A stretch of DNA of 64,000 bases from Bacteroides sp. GTDB taxonomy: Bacteria; Bacteroidota; Bacteroidia; Bacteroidales; Muribaculaceae. Both the position numbers and the translations under genes were made by a program. Shown here piece by piece: positions 28,453 to 37,406 of the stretch. Location: contig JAAVCC010000009.1 of NCBI GenBank assembly GCA_014802535.1, positions 35,786 through 99,785 on the forward strand, written 5' to 3'. The first letter of the stretch is position 1. Each line of letters opens with the position of its first letter. Under the pieces are notes generated by a model, which was not told the DNA's origin, searched no databases, and was given only the letters and a program-made list of their open reading frames with translations.

Positions 28453-29364
28453 ATGAAACCTCATCAAGCTCTTGGTCGCGGACTCAATACATTGCTCCAG
28501 ATGGACGATGTCCCTGCTGCCGGCTCTTCTCTTATAAACGAAATTCCCCTCGCTCAAATAACCCCTAACCCCGATCAGCCTCGTTCTTATTTTAGCGAAG
28601 AATCTCTCGAAGAACTCGCTTCTTCTATACGCGAACTCGGCATCATACAACCACTCTCACTTCGTAAAACCGGACCCGATTCATATCAAATCATTGCCGG
28701 TGAACGTCGTTACAGAGCCGCATCTTTAGCCGGACTAAGCTCTGTTCCGGCATACATCAGAACTGCCGACGACCTTGCGATGACTGAGATGGCTCTCATC
28801 GAGAACATTCAACGTGAAGACCTTAACGCCATCGAAATCGCTCTTACATACAAAAAACTCATCGAACAATATAATTTAACCCAAGAACGTCTTAGCGAAC
28901 GTGTCGGCAAAAAACGCACAACGATCTCTAACTTCCTTCGTCTGCTTAAACTGCCCGCCGAAGTTCAACTTGGCTTGCGTGACAAACGCCTTGACATGGG
29001 ACACGCTCGCGCACTCCTATCTATCGACGACCCTACCGTACAGCTCAAACTCTACAACGAAATTGTAAAAAACGGTCTTTCGGTAAGACGTGTCGAAGAG
29101 CTTGCCCGTCAATACCAAGACGACAAAGATAACGATACTCTAAAAGAAAAAGAGAAAGAATCAAAAGCTAAATCGTCAATCTACTCATCTCACGATTTTG
29201 ACATTTTGAAAAAGCACCTCTCCGCCACCTTCAATACCAACGTAAACTTCTCGATGGATCGCTCGGGCAAAGGAAAAATTACATTTCCTTTCAATAACGA
29301 TGAGGAACTTGCAAAATTAATTTGTATCTTTGACAATATAAACCAAAATCATACTGAAGAATAA
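28453..29364 (+). CDS. parB: Chromosome partitioning protein ParB/Spo0J
   Basis: A 303-residue parS-binding CTPase. N-terminal box I (P-N-P-D-Q-P-R) and box II (G-E-R-R-Y-R-A-A) form the CTP-binding site. The central helix-turn-helix (about residues 130-190) binds parS, and a charged linker (K-E-K-E-K-E-S-K) leads to a C-terminal dimerisation domain. Cotranscribed with parA. No convincing parS site was found in the window. Confidence 0.95.
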   Translation: MKPHQALGRGLNTLLQMDDVPAAGSSLINEIPLAQITPNPDQPRSYFSEESLEELASSIRELGIIQPLSLRKTGPDSYQIIAGERRYRAASLAGLSSVPAYIRTADDLAMTEMALIENIQREDLNAIEIALTYKKLIEQYNLTQERLSERVGKKRTTISNFLRLLKLPAEVQLGLRDKRLDMGHARALLSIDDPTVQLKLYNEIVKNGLSVRRVEELARQYQDDKDNDTLKEKEKESKAKSSIYSSHDFDILKKHLSATFNTNVNFSMDRSGKGKITFPFNNDEELAKLICIFDNINQNHTEE

Positions 29365-29417
29365 TCCTGTTCTTCGGCATCATTTATTGTTAAAGCTATA
29401 AATTTCAGCAAGTTGCA

Positions 29418-30227
29418 ATGATTAGCGCATTTTTTGAATTTATGTTCAATAAACAGCGACCGACCTCAAAATCGGTCGTTGCAATATGCTGTTTGTTTTT
29501 TTTAGTTCCTTTTAACGTTTTTTCAATCGACCCCACTCTCCCCGATTCTATTCCTTTAGGTGAACCTTTGACCAAACCCGCTGAAATAGTTCGCGAGGAA
29601 ATCAAATTTGCCGATGATTCTGCCCAAGTAATATCATCCGACACCATTATGGTCGATGAAGGACCTATCGCAACCGCTCAAAAAATACTCCCGGGATCTA
29701 AATGGAATCAGGAATGGGTTCCGCGTCATATCGAATTTAATCCCGACCCGACCCGAGCCGTATGGATGGCTGCTCTTTTTCCCGGTCTCGGTCAAGTCTA
29801 TAACCGTCGATATTGGAAACTCCCGATTATCGTCGGCGGATACCTCGGTCTTGCTTATGGTACCTCTTGGAACAGCACTATGCTGACCGACTATACCAAA
29901 GCCTACTCCGACCTCATTGACAACGACCCGACAACCAATAGCTACATGAACTTCTTCCCAAACACAACTAAAGAAGAAGACATTGATAAAAACTGGCTAA
30001 CCAGTACGGTTCGCTCTCAACGAAACTATTTTAGACGCAACCGCGACCTTTGCATCATCTGCATGGTTGGCGTCTATCTTCTGGCAATGGTTGATGCATA
30101 TGTCGATGCGTCACTCGCCCACTTCGATATTTCACCCGACCTTTCTATGAATGTAGCTCCCGCTATATTTCAAGATTCCCGGGGACAAAAGCCTGCAATC
30201 GGAATGTTGTGGGCATTAAATTTTTAA
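29418..30227 (+). CDS. DUF5683 protein
   Basis: A 269-residue envelope protein with an N-terminal hydrophobic signal (about residues 20-37). The conserved core W-M-A-A-L-F-P-G-L-G-Q-V-Y-N-R-R-Y-W-K-L-P near residues 113-133 is the DUF5683 hallmark, and another hydrophobic segment (about 210-232) follows. The function is unknown. In many Bacteroidetes it sits between parB and an MltD-type gene as here, which hints at a role in cell envelope growth linked to division (inference). Confidence 0.8.
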   Translation: MISAFFEFMFNKQRPTSKSVVAICCLFFLVPFNVFSIDPTLPDSIPLGEPLTKPAEIVREEIKFADDSAQVISSDTIMVDEGPIATAQKILPGSKWNQEWVPRHIEFNPDPTRAVWMAALFPGLGQVYNRRYWKLPIIVGGYLGLAYGTSWNSTMLTDYTKAYSDLIDNDPTTNSYMNFFPNTTKEEDIDKNWLTSTVRSQRNYFRRNRDLCIICMVGVYLLAMVDAYVDASLAHFDISPDLSMNVAPAIFQDSRGQKPAIGMLWALNF

Positions 30228-30253
30228 TTTTAAAACTATATTAACCGGCATAC

Positions 30254-31918
30254 ATGATGTTTAAAAAATTAGCTCTGACAATTCTGACTACCGTGTCATC
30301 AACCCTTGCTGTTGACGCGCTTCCTATTACTATTCTCGACATTCAGCACACCATATCCGACCCAAATTTGATTTATCCCGAGAGTGTTGAGACCGACGTT
30401 GATAAAATGATGAACAACTGGTATCTCAGAAACTATGCTTTACTCGATTCGATGACCGACTATCGTAAAACCGTCAATGCAACCGACGCTGAAATCATCG
30501 ACCGTCTCAGCAAAATACCCGCTGAAATCGAATTACCCTACAACTCGATTGTCAGAAATATAATTGACATGTACACCAACCGCCGTCGTTCTTTGGTTGA
30601 AAATATGCTTGGCATGAGCCACTACTATATGCCGATCTTTGAACAGGCTCTTGAAAAAGAAAACATCCCCCACGAACTCAAATATCTGCCCATTATTGAA
30701 TCAGCCCTTAACCCTGATGCCGTTTCACGTGCCGGTGCAACAGGTCTTTGGCAATTCATGGTTCCGACTGCCAAAGGGCTCGGGCTCGAAGTCAACACAA
30801 TTGTTGATGAACGCCGCGACCCCATCAAATCATCTGAGATGGCAGCAAAATACTTGAAACAACTCTACTCTATATACAACGACTGGTCTCTTGCAATCGC
30901 TGCTTATAACTGCGGACCCGGCAACGTCAACAAAGCACTTCGTCGCGCCGGTGGCGGCAATAAAAACTTCTGGGAAATTTATCCCTTCCTCCCCGCCGAA
31001 ACCCGTAGCTATGTTCCAGCTTTCATCGCCGCTGTATATGTGATGAACTATTATAACCAACACAACATCGCTCCGGCACTTGTTCGACGTCCGATGATAA
31101 CCGACTCCGTTCACGTAACACGTCGTGTTCACTTTCAGCAAATCGCCGATGTGCTCGGTATGCCAATCGATGAAATACGCGCGCTCAACCCCCAATATCG
31201 TAAGGATATCATCCCGGGCGACATCCACCCCTATCCACTCATTCTTCCATCTATGCAGGTTTATGCCTACGTAATCAGCGAAGACTCTATCATTGCTCAT
31301 GACACTCAAAAATATCAACGCCGACTCACAATCGAACCGTCCGACGGAACAGTAACTCAGATATCTGATGACGGTGATTATATTGTTACCCAAAAAACTC
31401 AATACCACAAAGTACAACGTGGCGAAACATTCTCTTCAATTGCAAAAAAATATGGGGTGACAGCATCCTCAATCCGCTCAGCTAACGGCATCAAAACTCT
31501 TACTCGTGGCAAAACAATCAAAATTGTAACAACCCAGCGCACTCCACGACCCAAAGATGACCTTGACAAAGCTGTTGAAGAACTTGAACGCAGTCAAATG
31601 AACGACACTACCACCCAGTTTGCCGACTCTACTATTGTAAACACTGTCAACAAATCGGCTCAACCGGTCAAGACTACTACTCCGGCTCCAAAATCGGCAC
31701 CAAAACCTGTCGTTAAACCTGCGCCCAATTTCACCCCGGCAACCAATACAAAATCTCAGGCACCTGCCAAAACTACTCCTGTAACCATCACCGTTCAACA
31801 AGGCGACAACCTCTATCGCATTGCTAAACGCAACCATACAACCATTGACAAAATCCGTAGTCTGAACGGTTTGAAAGATGACAAAATCAAAGCAGGTCAA
31901 AAACTTAGAGTAAAATAA
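30254..31918 (+). CDS. mltD: MltD-like membrane-bound lytic transglycosylase with LysM repeats
   Basis: A 554-residue exported enzyme. A signal peptide (residues 1-22) precedes the SLT domain (about 110-260) with the catalytic Glu in I-I-E-S-A-L-N-P and the A-Y-N-C-G-P-G-N-V motif. Two clear LysM modules bind peptidoglycan, near residues 385-425 (V-Q-R-G-E-T-F-S-S-I-A) and at the C-terminus (V-Q-Q-G-D-N-L-Y-R-I-A); a Pro/Thr/Lys-rich linker lies between them. It cleaves glycan strands to 1,6-anhydroMurNAc ends, whose products AmpG-type permeases import. A second ATG one codon downstream could equally be the start. Confidence 0.9.
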   Translation: MMFKKLALTILTTVSSTLAVDALPITILDIQHTISDPNLIYPESVETDVDKMMNNWYLRNYALLDSMTDYRKTVNATDAEIIDRLSKIPAEIELPYNSIVRNIIDMYTNRRRSLVENMLGMSHYYMPIFEQALEKENIPHELKYLPIIESALNPDAVSRAGATGLWQFMVPTAKGLGLEVNTIVDERRDPIKSSEMAAKYLKQLYSIYNDWSLAIAAYNCGPGNVNKALRRAGGGNKNFWEIYPFLPAETRSYVPAFIAAVYVMNYYNQHNIAPALVRRPMITDSVHVTRRVHFQQIADVLGMPIDEIRALNPQYRKDIIPGDIHPYPLILPSMQVYAYVISEDSIIAHDTQKYQRRLTIEPSDGTVTQISDDGDYIVTQKTQYHKVQRGETFSSIAKKYGVTASSIRSANGIKTLTRGKTIKIVTTQRTPRPKDDLDKAVEELERSQMNDTTTQFADSTIVNTVNKSAQPVKTTTPAPKSAPKPVVKPAPNFTPATNTKSQAPAKTTPVTITVQQGDNLYRIAKRNHTTIDKIRSLNGLKDDKIKAGQKLRVK

Positions 31919-31936
31919 CAATTTTATACACGACAA

Positions 31937-32785
31937 ATGAATAATGTTATAACTCGTGCAATTTCAGGAACAGCCTACATTCTGATTGTTGTATGCTGTA
32001 TCATATTTGGGCCATGGTCATTCCTTGGTTTGACAATGCTCTTTGCGATATTCGGAGCAATCGAACTGACAAAAATCGACCGTAAGAAATCAGACAACAA
32101 GCCACGTCCTGCCGCCGACTGTCTCGACATCTGTGGCATACTGTTCATGATTGTTTCGGCATCGCTTGCCTCAAACCCTCAAATCGGGCTTGAAAGTATT
32201 CCCGCCTTCTTGATTCCATACACATTCTACCTGATTTCACGCGCTATAATTGAAATTTATTCAAACGACGATAACCCGATTGCAGCTCTCGGATCGTCGG
32301 CTCTCGTTCAAATCTATATCGGCGTACCCCTTGCTACGTTAAACCTGCTTTATAACATGGTCGGAGCCAATTTAGTGCTTGCTATGTTCATGTTTATTTG
32401 GATTAATGACACCGGTGCCTTCTGTGTTGGTTCGTTGATTGGACGCCGACGCTTGTTTGAACGAATCAGTCCTAAAAAGTCATGGGAAGGATTTTGGGGT
32501 GGATTGGTATTCTGCATTGCATTTTCAATACTCTTTGCCCTCGTATTTGACAAATTCTTCTACAATCTGCCGGTCAATATTTTCATAGCGTTTGCAATAG
32601 TAGTTTCTGTGTTTGCCACCTTTGGCGACCTTTTTGAATCACTGCTGAAACGCTCTGCCGGAGTCAAAGATTCCGGAAAAATAATGCCGGGACACGGCGG
32701 TATTCTTGACCGAATCGACTCGCTGCTTATGGTTGGACCGATTTGCTTCTGTTTTCTACTGATTGCAAAATCATTTTTGAACTAA
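31937..32785 (+). CDS. cdsA: Phosphatidate cytidylyltransferase
   Basis: An integral membrane enzyme of 282 residues making CDP-diacylglycerol from phosphatidate and CTP, the branch point for phosphatidylethanolamine and cardiolipin. About eight hydrophobic segments are present. The C-terminal signature K-D-x-G-K-I-M-P-G-H-G-G-I-L-D-R-I-D-S is intact near residues 245-263. It starts 18 bases after mltD. Confidence 0.92.
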   Translation: MNNVITRAISGTAYILIVVCCIIFGPWSFLGLTMLFAIFGAIELTKIDRKKSDNKPRPAADCLDICGILFMIVSASLASNPQIGLESIPAFLIPYTFYLISRAIIEIYSNDDNPIAALGSSALVQIYIGVPLATLNLLYNMVGANLVLAMFMFIWINDTGAFCVGSLIGRRRLFERISPKKSWEGFWGGLVFCIAFSILFALVFDKFFYNLPVNIFIAFAIVVSVFATFGDLFESLLKRSAGVKDSGKIMPGHGGILDRIDSLLMVGPICFCFLLIAKSFLN

Positions 32786-32814
32786 TCTGAATTTAAAATA
32801 TAACATTATATACA

Positions 32815-33984
32815 ATGTCATCACAACAACGCTACGACCTCCGAGGTGTTTCAGCTTCAAAAGAAGATGTCCATAACGCCATTAAAAATATAGACAAAGG
32901 CCTATATCCTCATGCCTTTTGTAAAATTATACCGGATATTCTCGGTGGCGACCCGGAATGGTGCAACATCATGCACGCCGACGGTGCCGGCACTAAATCA
33001 TCACTCGCCTATGCCTATTGGCGCGAAACCGGAGACATGAGCGTTTGGAAAGGTATCGCCCAAGATGCTCTGATAATGAATATCGATGACCTGCTTTGTG
33101 TTGGTGCAACCGATAATATTTTGCTCTCTTCAACCATCGGTCGCAACAAAATGCTGATTCCCGGCGATGTGATTGCCGCAATCATCAATGGCACTGAAGA
33201 ACTCCTTGCCGAACTTCGTGCCGAGGGGGTCAACATCTACTCTACAGGTGGCGAGACTGCCGATGTCGGCGACCTTGTACGCACAATCATTGTCGATTCG
33301 ACTGTCACATGCCGCATGAAACGCGCCGATGTCATTGACAATGCCAACATCAAAGCCGGAGATGTCATTGTCGGACTCTCTTCATCGGGTCAGGCGACCT
33401 ACGAAAAAAGCTACAACGGCGGCATGGGTTCCAACGGTTTGACCTCGGCTCGTCATGACGTATTCTGCAAAGAAATTGCAAAAAAATATCCCGAAACATT
33501 TGACGCTGCAGTTCCCGATGAACTCACCTACTCCGGATCAGTAAATCTAACCGACAGCGTTCAAGATTCGCCGATTGATGCCGGGAAACTGGTTCTCTCT
33601 CCAACCCGCACATATGCTCCCGTTATCAAAGCCATCCTTGACAAGATGCGCCATAAAATTCACGGAATGGTTCACTGTTCGGGAGGCGCACAAACAAAGA
33701 TCATGAACTTTGTACAAGGCAAACACGTTATCAAAGACAACCTGTTCCCCATTCCTCCCCTCTTCCGTCTCATTGCACGCGAATCAGGCACCGATTGGAA
33801 AGAAATGTACAAAGTTTTCAACATGGGTCATCGCATGGAAATCTACCTTGACGCCGAATATGCCCAGGATATTATTGACATTTCACGCTCATTCAACATT
33901 GACGCGCGCATTGTCGGTCGAGTTGAAGAAGCCGAGTCAAACCGATTGACTCTCATCACCGAAAACGGCACATTTGAATATTGA
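32815..33984 (+). CDS. purM: Phosphoribosylformylglycinamidine cyclo-ligase (AIR synthase)
   Basis: A 389-residue purine biosynthesis enzyme of the Bacteroidetes form, longer than the roughly 345 residues of E. coli PurM. The H-A-D-G-A-G-T-K stretch near residue 44 and S-T-G-G-E-T-A-D-V-G near residue 142 are the ATP and FGAM site motifs of the PurM/PurL/SelD fold. An S-S-S-G and G-M-G-S-N-G-L-T block follows. It closes the imidazole ring to give aminoimidazole ribonucleotide. It stands 29 bases after cdsA. Confidence 0.88.
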   Translation: MSSQQRYDLRGVSASKEDVHNAIKNIDKGLYPHAFCKIIPDILGGDPEWCNIMHADGAGTKSSLAYAYWRETGDMSVWKGIAQDALIMNIDDLLCVGATDNILLSSTIGRNKMLIPGDVIAAIINGTEELLAELRAEGVNIYSTGGETADVGDLVRTIIVDSTVTCRMKRADVIDNANIKAGDVIVGLSSSGQATYEKSYNGGMGSNGLTSARHDVFCKEIAKKYPETFDAAVPDELTYSGSVNLTDSVQDSPIDAGKLVLSPTRTYAPVIKAILDKMRHKIHGMVHCSGGAQTKIMNFVQGKHVIKDNLFPIPPLFRLIARESGTDWKEMYKVFNMGHRMEIYLDAEYAQDIIDISRSFNIDARIVGRVEEAESNRLTLITENGTFEY

Positions 33985-34034
33985 TTCCCGCCTAACGGTA
34001 GATTGCCTGAATTAGATTATTTAAAAGCTCATCT

Positions 34035-35408
34035 ATGATGAAAAAAACATGGCATCTGCTTGTCGCCTTATGTTGCGCAATACCGTCATTCTTCGCTTCA
34101 TGCTCTTTGACATCAAGCGAAAATGACCATTCCCTCCCCGACACACTCAGGGTCGCAACTCTTTATAGCCCATTGTCCTACTTCTCATATCGTGACGAAG
34201 AAATGGGTTATGACTACACGCTTATCAAACAATTTGCCGAAGACAAAGGGCTTGTTCTCGACCTGAAAGTTGCACCGTCAATGAAAAAAATGATTGATAT
34301 GCTCAACGACGGCTCGGTCGATATTCTCGCCTATGAGGTTCCGGTAACTGCCGAATACAAATCAATTCTTCCTGCCGGTCCCGAAAACCTCACCACTCAG
34401 GTTCTCGTTCAGCCACGCAACGCCGGCGATTCTCTCATCACAGATGTTACCCAACTCGTTGGTCGTGACGTTTATGTCGAGAAAAATTCAAAATATCAAT
34501 ACCGACTTGAAAATCTCAACGAAGAGCTTGGCGGAGGCATAAACATCCACATTGTCGATTTGGATACCCTCATTACCGAAAATTTGATCGACATGGTTTC
34601 AGACGGTAAGATTCCATTGACAATTATCGACAGCAATATCGCCAAAATCAACAAAACATACTATCCCAAACTCGACATCAGCCTTCAACTGAGTTTTCCT
34701 CAGCGACAGGCATGGGGGGTCTCTGAAAATAAACCCTGGCTCGCTGACTCAATCAACAACTGGTTTGAAAGCGACAAAATCCAAAATATTGACTCCCGAC
34801 TCCTAAAACGCTATTTTGAACTGTCAAAAGCCGATGATGCTCCGATTAAATACAACTTTAAAAACGGACGCATATCTCCATATGATGATCTCTTCAAAAA
34901 ATATGCAAAAGAAATTGGCTGGGACTGGCGACTCCTTGCTTCTCAAGGATACACCGAAAGTCATTTTAACCCCAATGCAACATCATGGGCTGGAGCTCGC
35001 GGCTTAATGCAACTTATGCCCGGAACCGCGCGCCACTACGGTCTGAATCCAAACCTTATCACCGATCCCGAAGCTAATATTAAAACCGCCACTCGCCTCA
35101 TCCGCGATCTCGACAAGGCGCTTGTCAACAAAATACCCGATCCCGAAGAACGGCAAAAATTTGTCATTGCCTCATACAACTCAGGTCATGCTCATATTTT
35201 TGACGCGATCGCCCTTGCAAAAAAGACAGGCAAAAATCCTGAAAAATGGGACGGAAACGTTCAAAAAGCTCTTATGCTCAAATCAAATCCCAAATACTTC
35301 AATGACCCTGACGTAAAATACGGATATTTCCGTGGACGTCAAACCTCGGTATATGTCAAAGAAGTTTACAAATTTTATGAACAGGCTAAAAAAGCCGTTC
35401 CCGCTTGA
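34035..35408 (+). CDS. mltF: MltF-like lytic transglycosylase lipoprotein
   Basis: A 457-residue two-domain lipoprotein. The lipid-modified Cys is in F-A-S-C-S near residue 23. Residues about 35-265 form a periplasmic solute-binding (SBP_bac_3) domain, which in MltF regulates the enzyme on binding muropeptides. Residues about 285-450 form the SLT domain, with the catalytic Glu in Y-T-E-S-H-F-N-P and the motif A-R-G-L-M-Q-L-M-P-G-T-A. With MltD this is the second glycan-cleaving enzyme in the region and a possible source of substrate for the salvage operon. Confidence 0.88.
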   Translation: MMKKTWHLLVALCCAIPSFFASCSLTSSENDHSLPDTLRVATLYSPLSYFSYRDEEMGYDYTLIKQFAEDKGLVLDLKVAPSMKKMIDMLNDGSVDILAYEVPVTAEYKSILPAGPENLTTQVLVQPRNAGDSLITDVTQLVGRDVYVEKNSKYQYRLENLNEELGGGINIHIVDLDTLITENLIDMVSDGKIPLTIIDSNIAKINKTYYPKLDISLQLSFPQRQAWGVSENKPWLADSINNWFESDKIQNIDSRLLKRYFELSKADDAPIKYNFKNGRISPYDDLFKKYAKEIGWDWRLLASQGYTESHFNPNATSWAGARGLMQLMPGTARHYGLNPNLITDPEANIKTATRLIRDLDKALVNKIPDPEERQKFVIASYNSGHAHIFDAIALAKKTGKNPEKWDGNVQKALMLKSNPKYFNDPDVKYGYFRGRQTSVYVKEVYKFYEQAKKAVPA

Positions 35409-35463
35409 AAATTCTTCCACATTATACAATATACACAATCTAATCACAAACCTCTCTTTATTT

Positions 35464-36012
35464 ATGAAAAAGAAATACCTCAGCGTCGCCCTTGTCCTCG
35501 TTCTGGCATCTTCAATTATTTCAACCTCTTGTATCGGCAGCTTTAAAATGACTCATAACATTTTGGGTTGGAACAACAATGTCGGTTCTAAATTTGTCAA
35601 CGAACTCGTATTCTTTGCATTCTGGGTGCTCCCGGTTTATGAAGTAGCACTCCTTGCCGACGTTATTGTAATCAACTCTATTGAGTTTTGGAGCGGTTCA
35701 AACCCGATTGCTCAAGGTTCTTCTATCATTGAAGGCAACGATGGCAAATATCTCGTTGAATGTGACTCAAAAGGTTACACCATTACATCTTTAAACAACC
35801 AAAAAGACGTTGTTCGCTTTGACTTCGATGCCAACGAACAAACCTGGAGTCTTTCAGTTGATGACAAATCATATCCTCTGATGACATTTGTTGATGACAA
35901 TCATGTGAAAATGATTATGCCCGACGGTTCAATGCAACTCGTTGAAAAAAGCCAGGCAGGACTCCTCGCCTATCAGAAAGTTGCATCAGGCTCATTCTTT
36001 GCAATGAAATAA
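35464..36012 (+). CDS. DUF3332 lipoprotein
   Basis: A protein of 182 residues from the ATG at 35464; the open frame runs further upstream into the mltF-like gene, but that part does not look coding. It has a lipoprotein signal with Cys in S-T-S-C-I near residue 22. A hydrophobic pair of segments (V-F-F-A-F-W-V-L-P-V-Y-E) and a basic-acidic C-terminal half fit DUF3332. Function is unknown. A terminator follows directly. Confidence 0.75.
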   Translation: MKKKYLSVALVLVLASSIISTSCIGSFKMTHNILGWNNNVGSKFVNELVFFAFWVLPVYEVALLADVIVINSIEFWSGSNPIAQGSSIIEGNDGKYLVECDSKGYTITSLNNQKDVVRFDFDANEQTWSLSVDDKSYPLMTFVDDNHVKMIMPDGSMQLVEKSQAGLLAYQKVASGSFFAMK

Positions 36013-36033
36013 ACTTGCATAATAAATCTTATC

Positions 36034-36068
36034 AAAGCAAGGGCAAGCAAGTCCTTGCTTTTTTATTT
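36034..36068 (+). terminator. Intrinsic terminator after the DUF3332 gene
   Basis: A 9-base stem (36034-36042 with 36053-36061), a 10-base loop and a T-rich tail follow the DUF3332 stop by 21 bases. Confidence 0.75.
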
Positions 36069-36072
36069 CCTC

Positions 36073-36103
36073 TTGCCAATCTCACAAAGTTTCGATAACT
36101 TTG
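36073..36103 (+). promoter_or_regulatory. Bacteroidetes promoter for rsmG
   Basis: TTG at 36073-36075 and TAACTTTG at 36096-36103 are 20 bases apart, the canonical spacing. The rsmG ATG is 25 bases downstream of the -7 box. Confidence 0.6.
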
Positions 36104-36128
36104 CACTCAAAGTTGTTATAACAATAAG

Positions 36129-36752
36129 ATGATATCAATAATTCAAAAATATTTTTACGATCTCACGCCCGAACAGGTTGCCCAATTTGAGATGATGGGT
36201 AAACTCTATCCCGAGTGGAACGAAAAAATCAATGTCATTTCACGTAAAGACATTGACAACCTTTTCACAAACCACATTCTCCACTCGCTCTCCATTGCCA
36301 AGTTTATCAAACCGGTTGACGGTACAACCTTTCTCGACATGGGAACCGGTGGCGGTTTTCCCGGCATACCTTTGGCAGTACTGTTCCCCAACTGTCGCTT
36401 TCATCTCATCGACCGAATAGGCAAGAAAATCAAAGTCGCCTCTTCTGTAGCCGAGTCTATCGGACTGAAAAATGTAACGTTCCAACACGGAGACATCGGC
36501 GAGTGCCGTGAAAAATTTGATTTCGTCATCAGCCGTGCGGTGATGAAACTGAACGAACTCGTTCCGTTAATCAGAAAAAATATTTCGGCCAAATCATTCA
36601 ATGCCTATCCCAACGGATTGATATGCCTTAAAGGCGGCTCTCTTGACGACGAATCAAAAGGCATCAAGAGCGAAATAATGGAATATGATCTTAAAAACTA
36701 TTTTGACGAGGAGTTCTTTGAAACAAAAAAACTCGTCTATGTCCCTCTATAA
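36129..36752 (+). CDS. rsmG: 16S rRNA (guanine-527-N7) methyltransferase
   Basis: A Rossmann-fold methyltransferase of 207 residues that modifies G527 in the 16S rRNA 530 loop. The SAM motif F-L-D-M-G-T-G-G-G-F-P-G-I-P near residue 70 is diagnostic, followed by a D-R-I-G-K-K block and the S-R-A-V motif near residue 138. Length matches the family. It has its own promoter and is followed 12 bases later by the MBL-fold gene. Confidence 0.93.
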   Translation: MISIIQKYFYDLTPEQVAQFEMMGKLYPEWNEKINVISRKDIDNLFTNHILHSLSIAKFIKPVDGTTFLDMGTGGGFPGIPLAVLFPNCRFHLIDRIGKKIKVASSVAESIGLKNVTFQHGDIGECREKFDFVISRAVMKLNELVPLIRKNISAKSFNAYPNGLICLKGGSLDDESKGIKSEIMEYDLKNYFDEEFFETKKLVYVPL

Positions 36753-36764
36753 ATCAAATTCAAT

Positions 36765-37406
36765 ATGTTAAAAGTCAAAGGATTTCCCTTCAATATGTTT
36801 GGCGAGATGACATACGTTGTCTATAACGAACAATCTCGTAAAGCCGCTATCATCGACCCCGGTATGATGAACTCGGGTGAAGCCGCTTTGCTTGATGATT
36901 TTCTTGCCCAAAACCGTCTTGAAATTGAACATGTCATTGCCACTCACCTCCATATCGACCACGTTATGGGGCTTAGCCGCATCATCGAAAAAACCGGACT
37001 TGGACTTGAAGCATCTCGCGACGACGAATTTCTCAGTAAACGCATTGCCGAACAAGCCGATATGTTCCGTCTCCCAATAAAAATGCCGCCCGTCGAAATA
37101 TCCAAATACCTTGAACCGGGCGACAAAATTAATATCGGAGACGACTACCTTGTTGTCATCTCGGTACCCGGTCACTCTCCCGGTAGTATTGCTCTCTACT
37201 CACCTTCAAGCTCATTTGTTTTGACAGGCGATGCACTCTTTGACGGCAGCATCGGACGTACCGACCTTCCCGGTGGCGATTACGCAACCCTCATCAACTC
37301 AATCACCAACAACCTGATGACTCTACCCGACGACACAGTGGTCTATGCCGGACACGGAGATCCCACAACAATCGGAAGACAGAAACAGGTCAATCCTTAC
37401 CTTTAA
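36765..37406 (+). CDS. MBL-fold metallohydrolase (glyoxalase II-like)
   Basis: A metallo-beta-lactamase fold of 213 residues. The metal motif T-H-L-H-I-D-H is near residue 61 (H-x-H-x-D-H), a later G-H-S-P-G-S near 132 and T-G-D-A-L-F near 150 supply the other ligands, and Y-A-G-H-G-D-P-T near residue 192 gives the last His. The closest families are glyoxalase II-like thioesterases and persulfide dioxygenases. The substrate is not decided. Its 3' end overlaps the convergent TPR gene by 17 bases. Confidence 0.85.
   Translation: MLKVKGFPFNMFGEMTYVVYNEQSRKAAIIDPGMMNSGEAALLDDFLAQNRLEIEHVIATHLHIDHVMGLSRIIEKTGLGLEASRDDEFLSKRIAEQADMFRLPIKMPPVEISKYLEPGDKINIGDDYLVVISVPGHSPGSIALYSPSSSFVLTGDALFDGSIGRTDLPGGDYATLINSITNNLMTLPDDTVVYAGHGDPTTIGRQKQVNPYL

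Noticed and set aside
29325..29332. TATCTTTG inside the 3' end of parB as a promoter for the DUF5683 gene.
   Set aside because: The nearest TTG leaves only 13 bases, so only the -7 half matches; this can occur by chance in AT-rich coding sequence.
30721..30740. GTTTCACGTG, resembling half of a parS site, 1.4 kb after parB; a similar weak match lies near 2773.
   Set aside because: Only about ten of sixteen bases agree, and both lie inside coding sequence; not enough for a parS call.
35332..35463. Upstream start for the DUF3332 gene overlapping the MltF-like gene.
   Set aside because: The added 44 residues would hide the lipoprotein signal; the ATG at 35464 gives a proper one.
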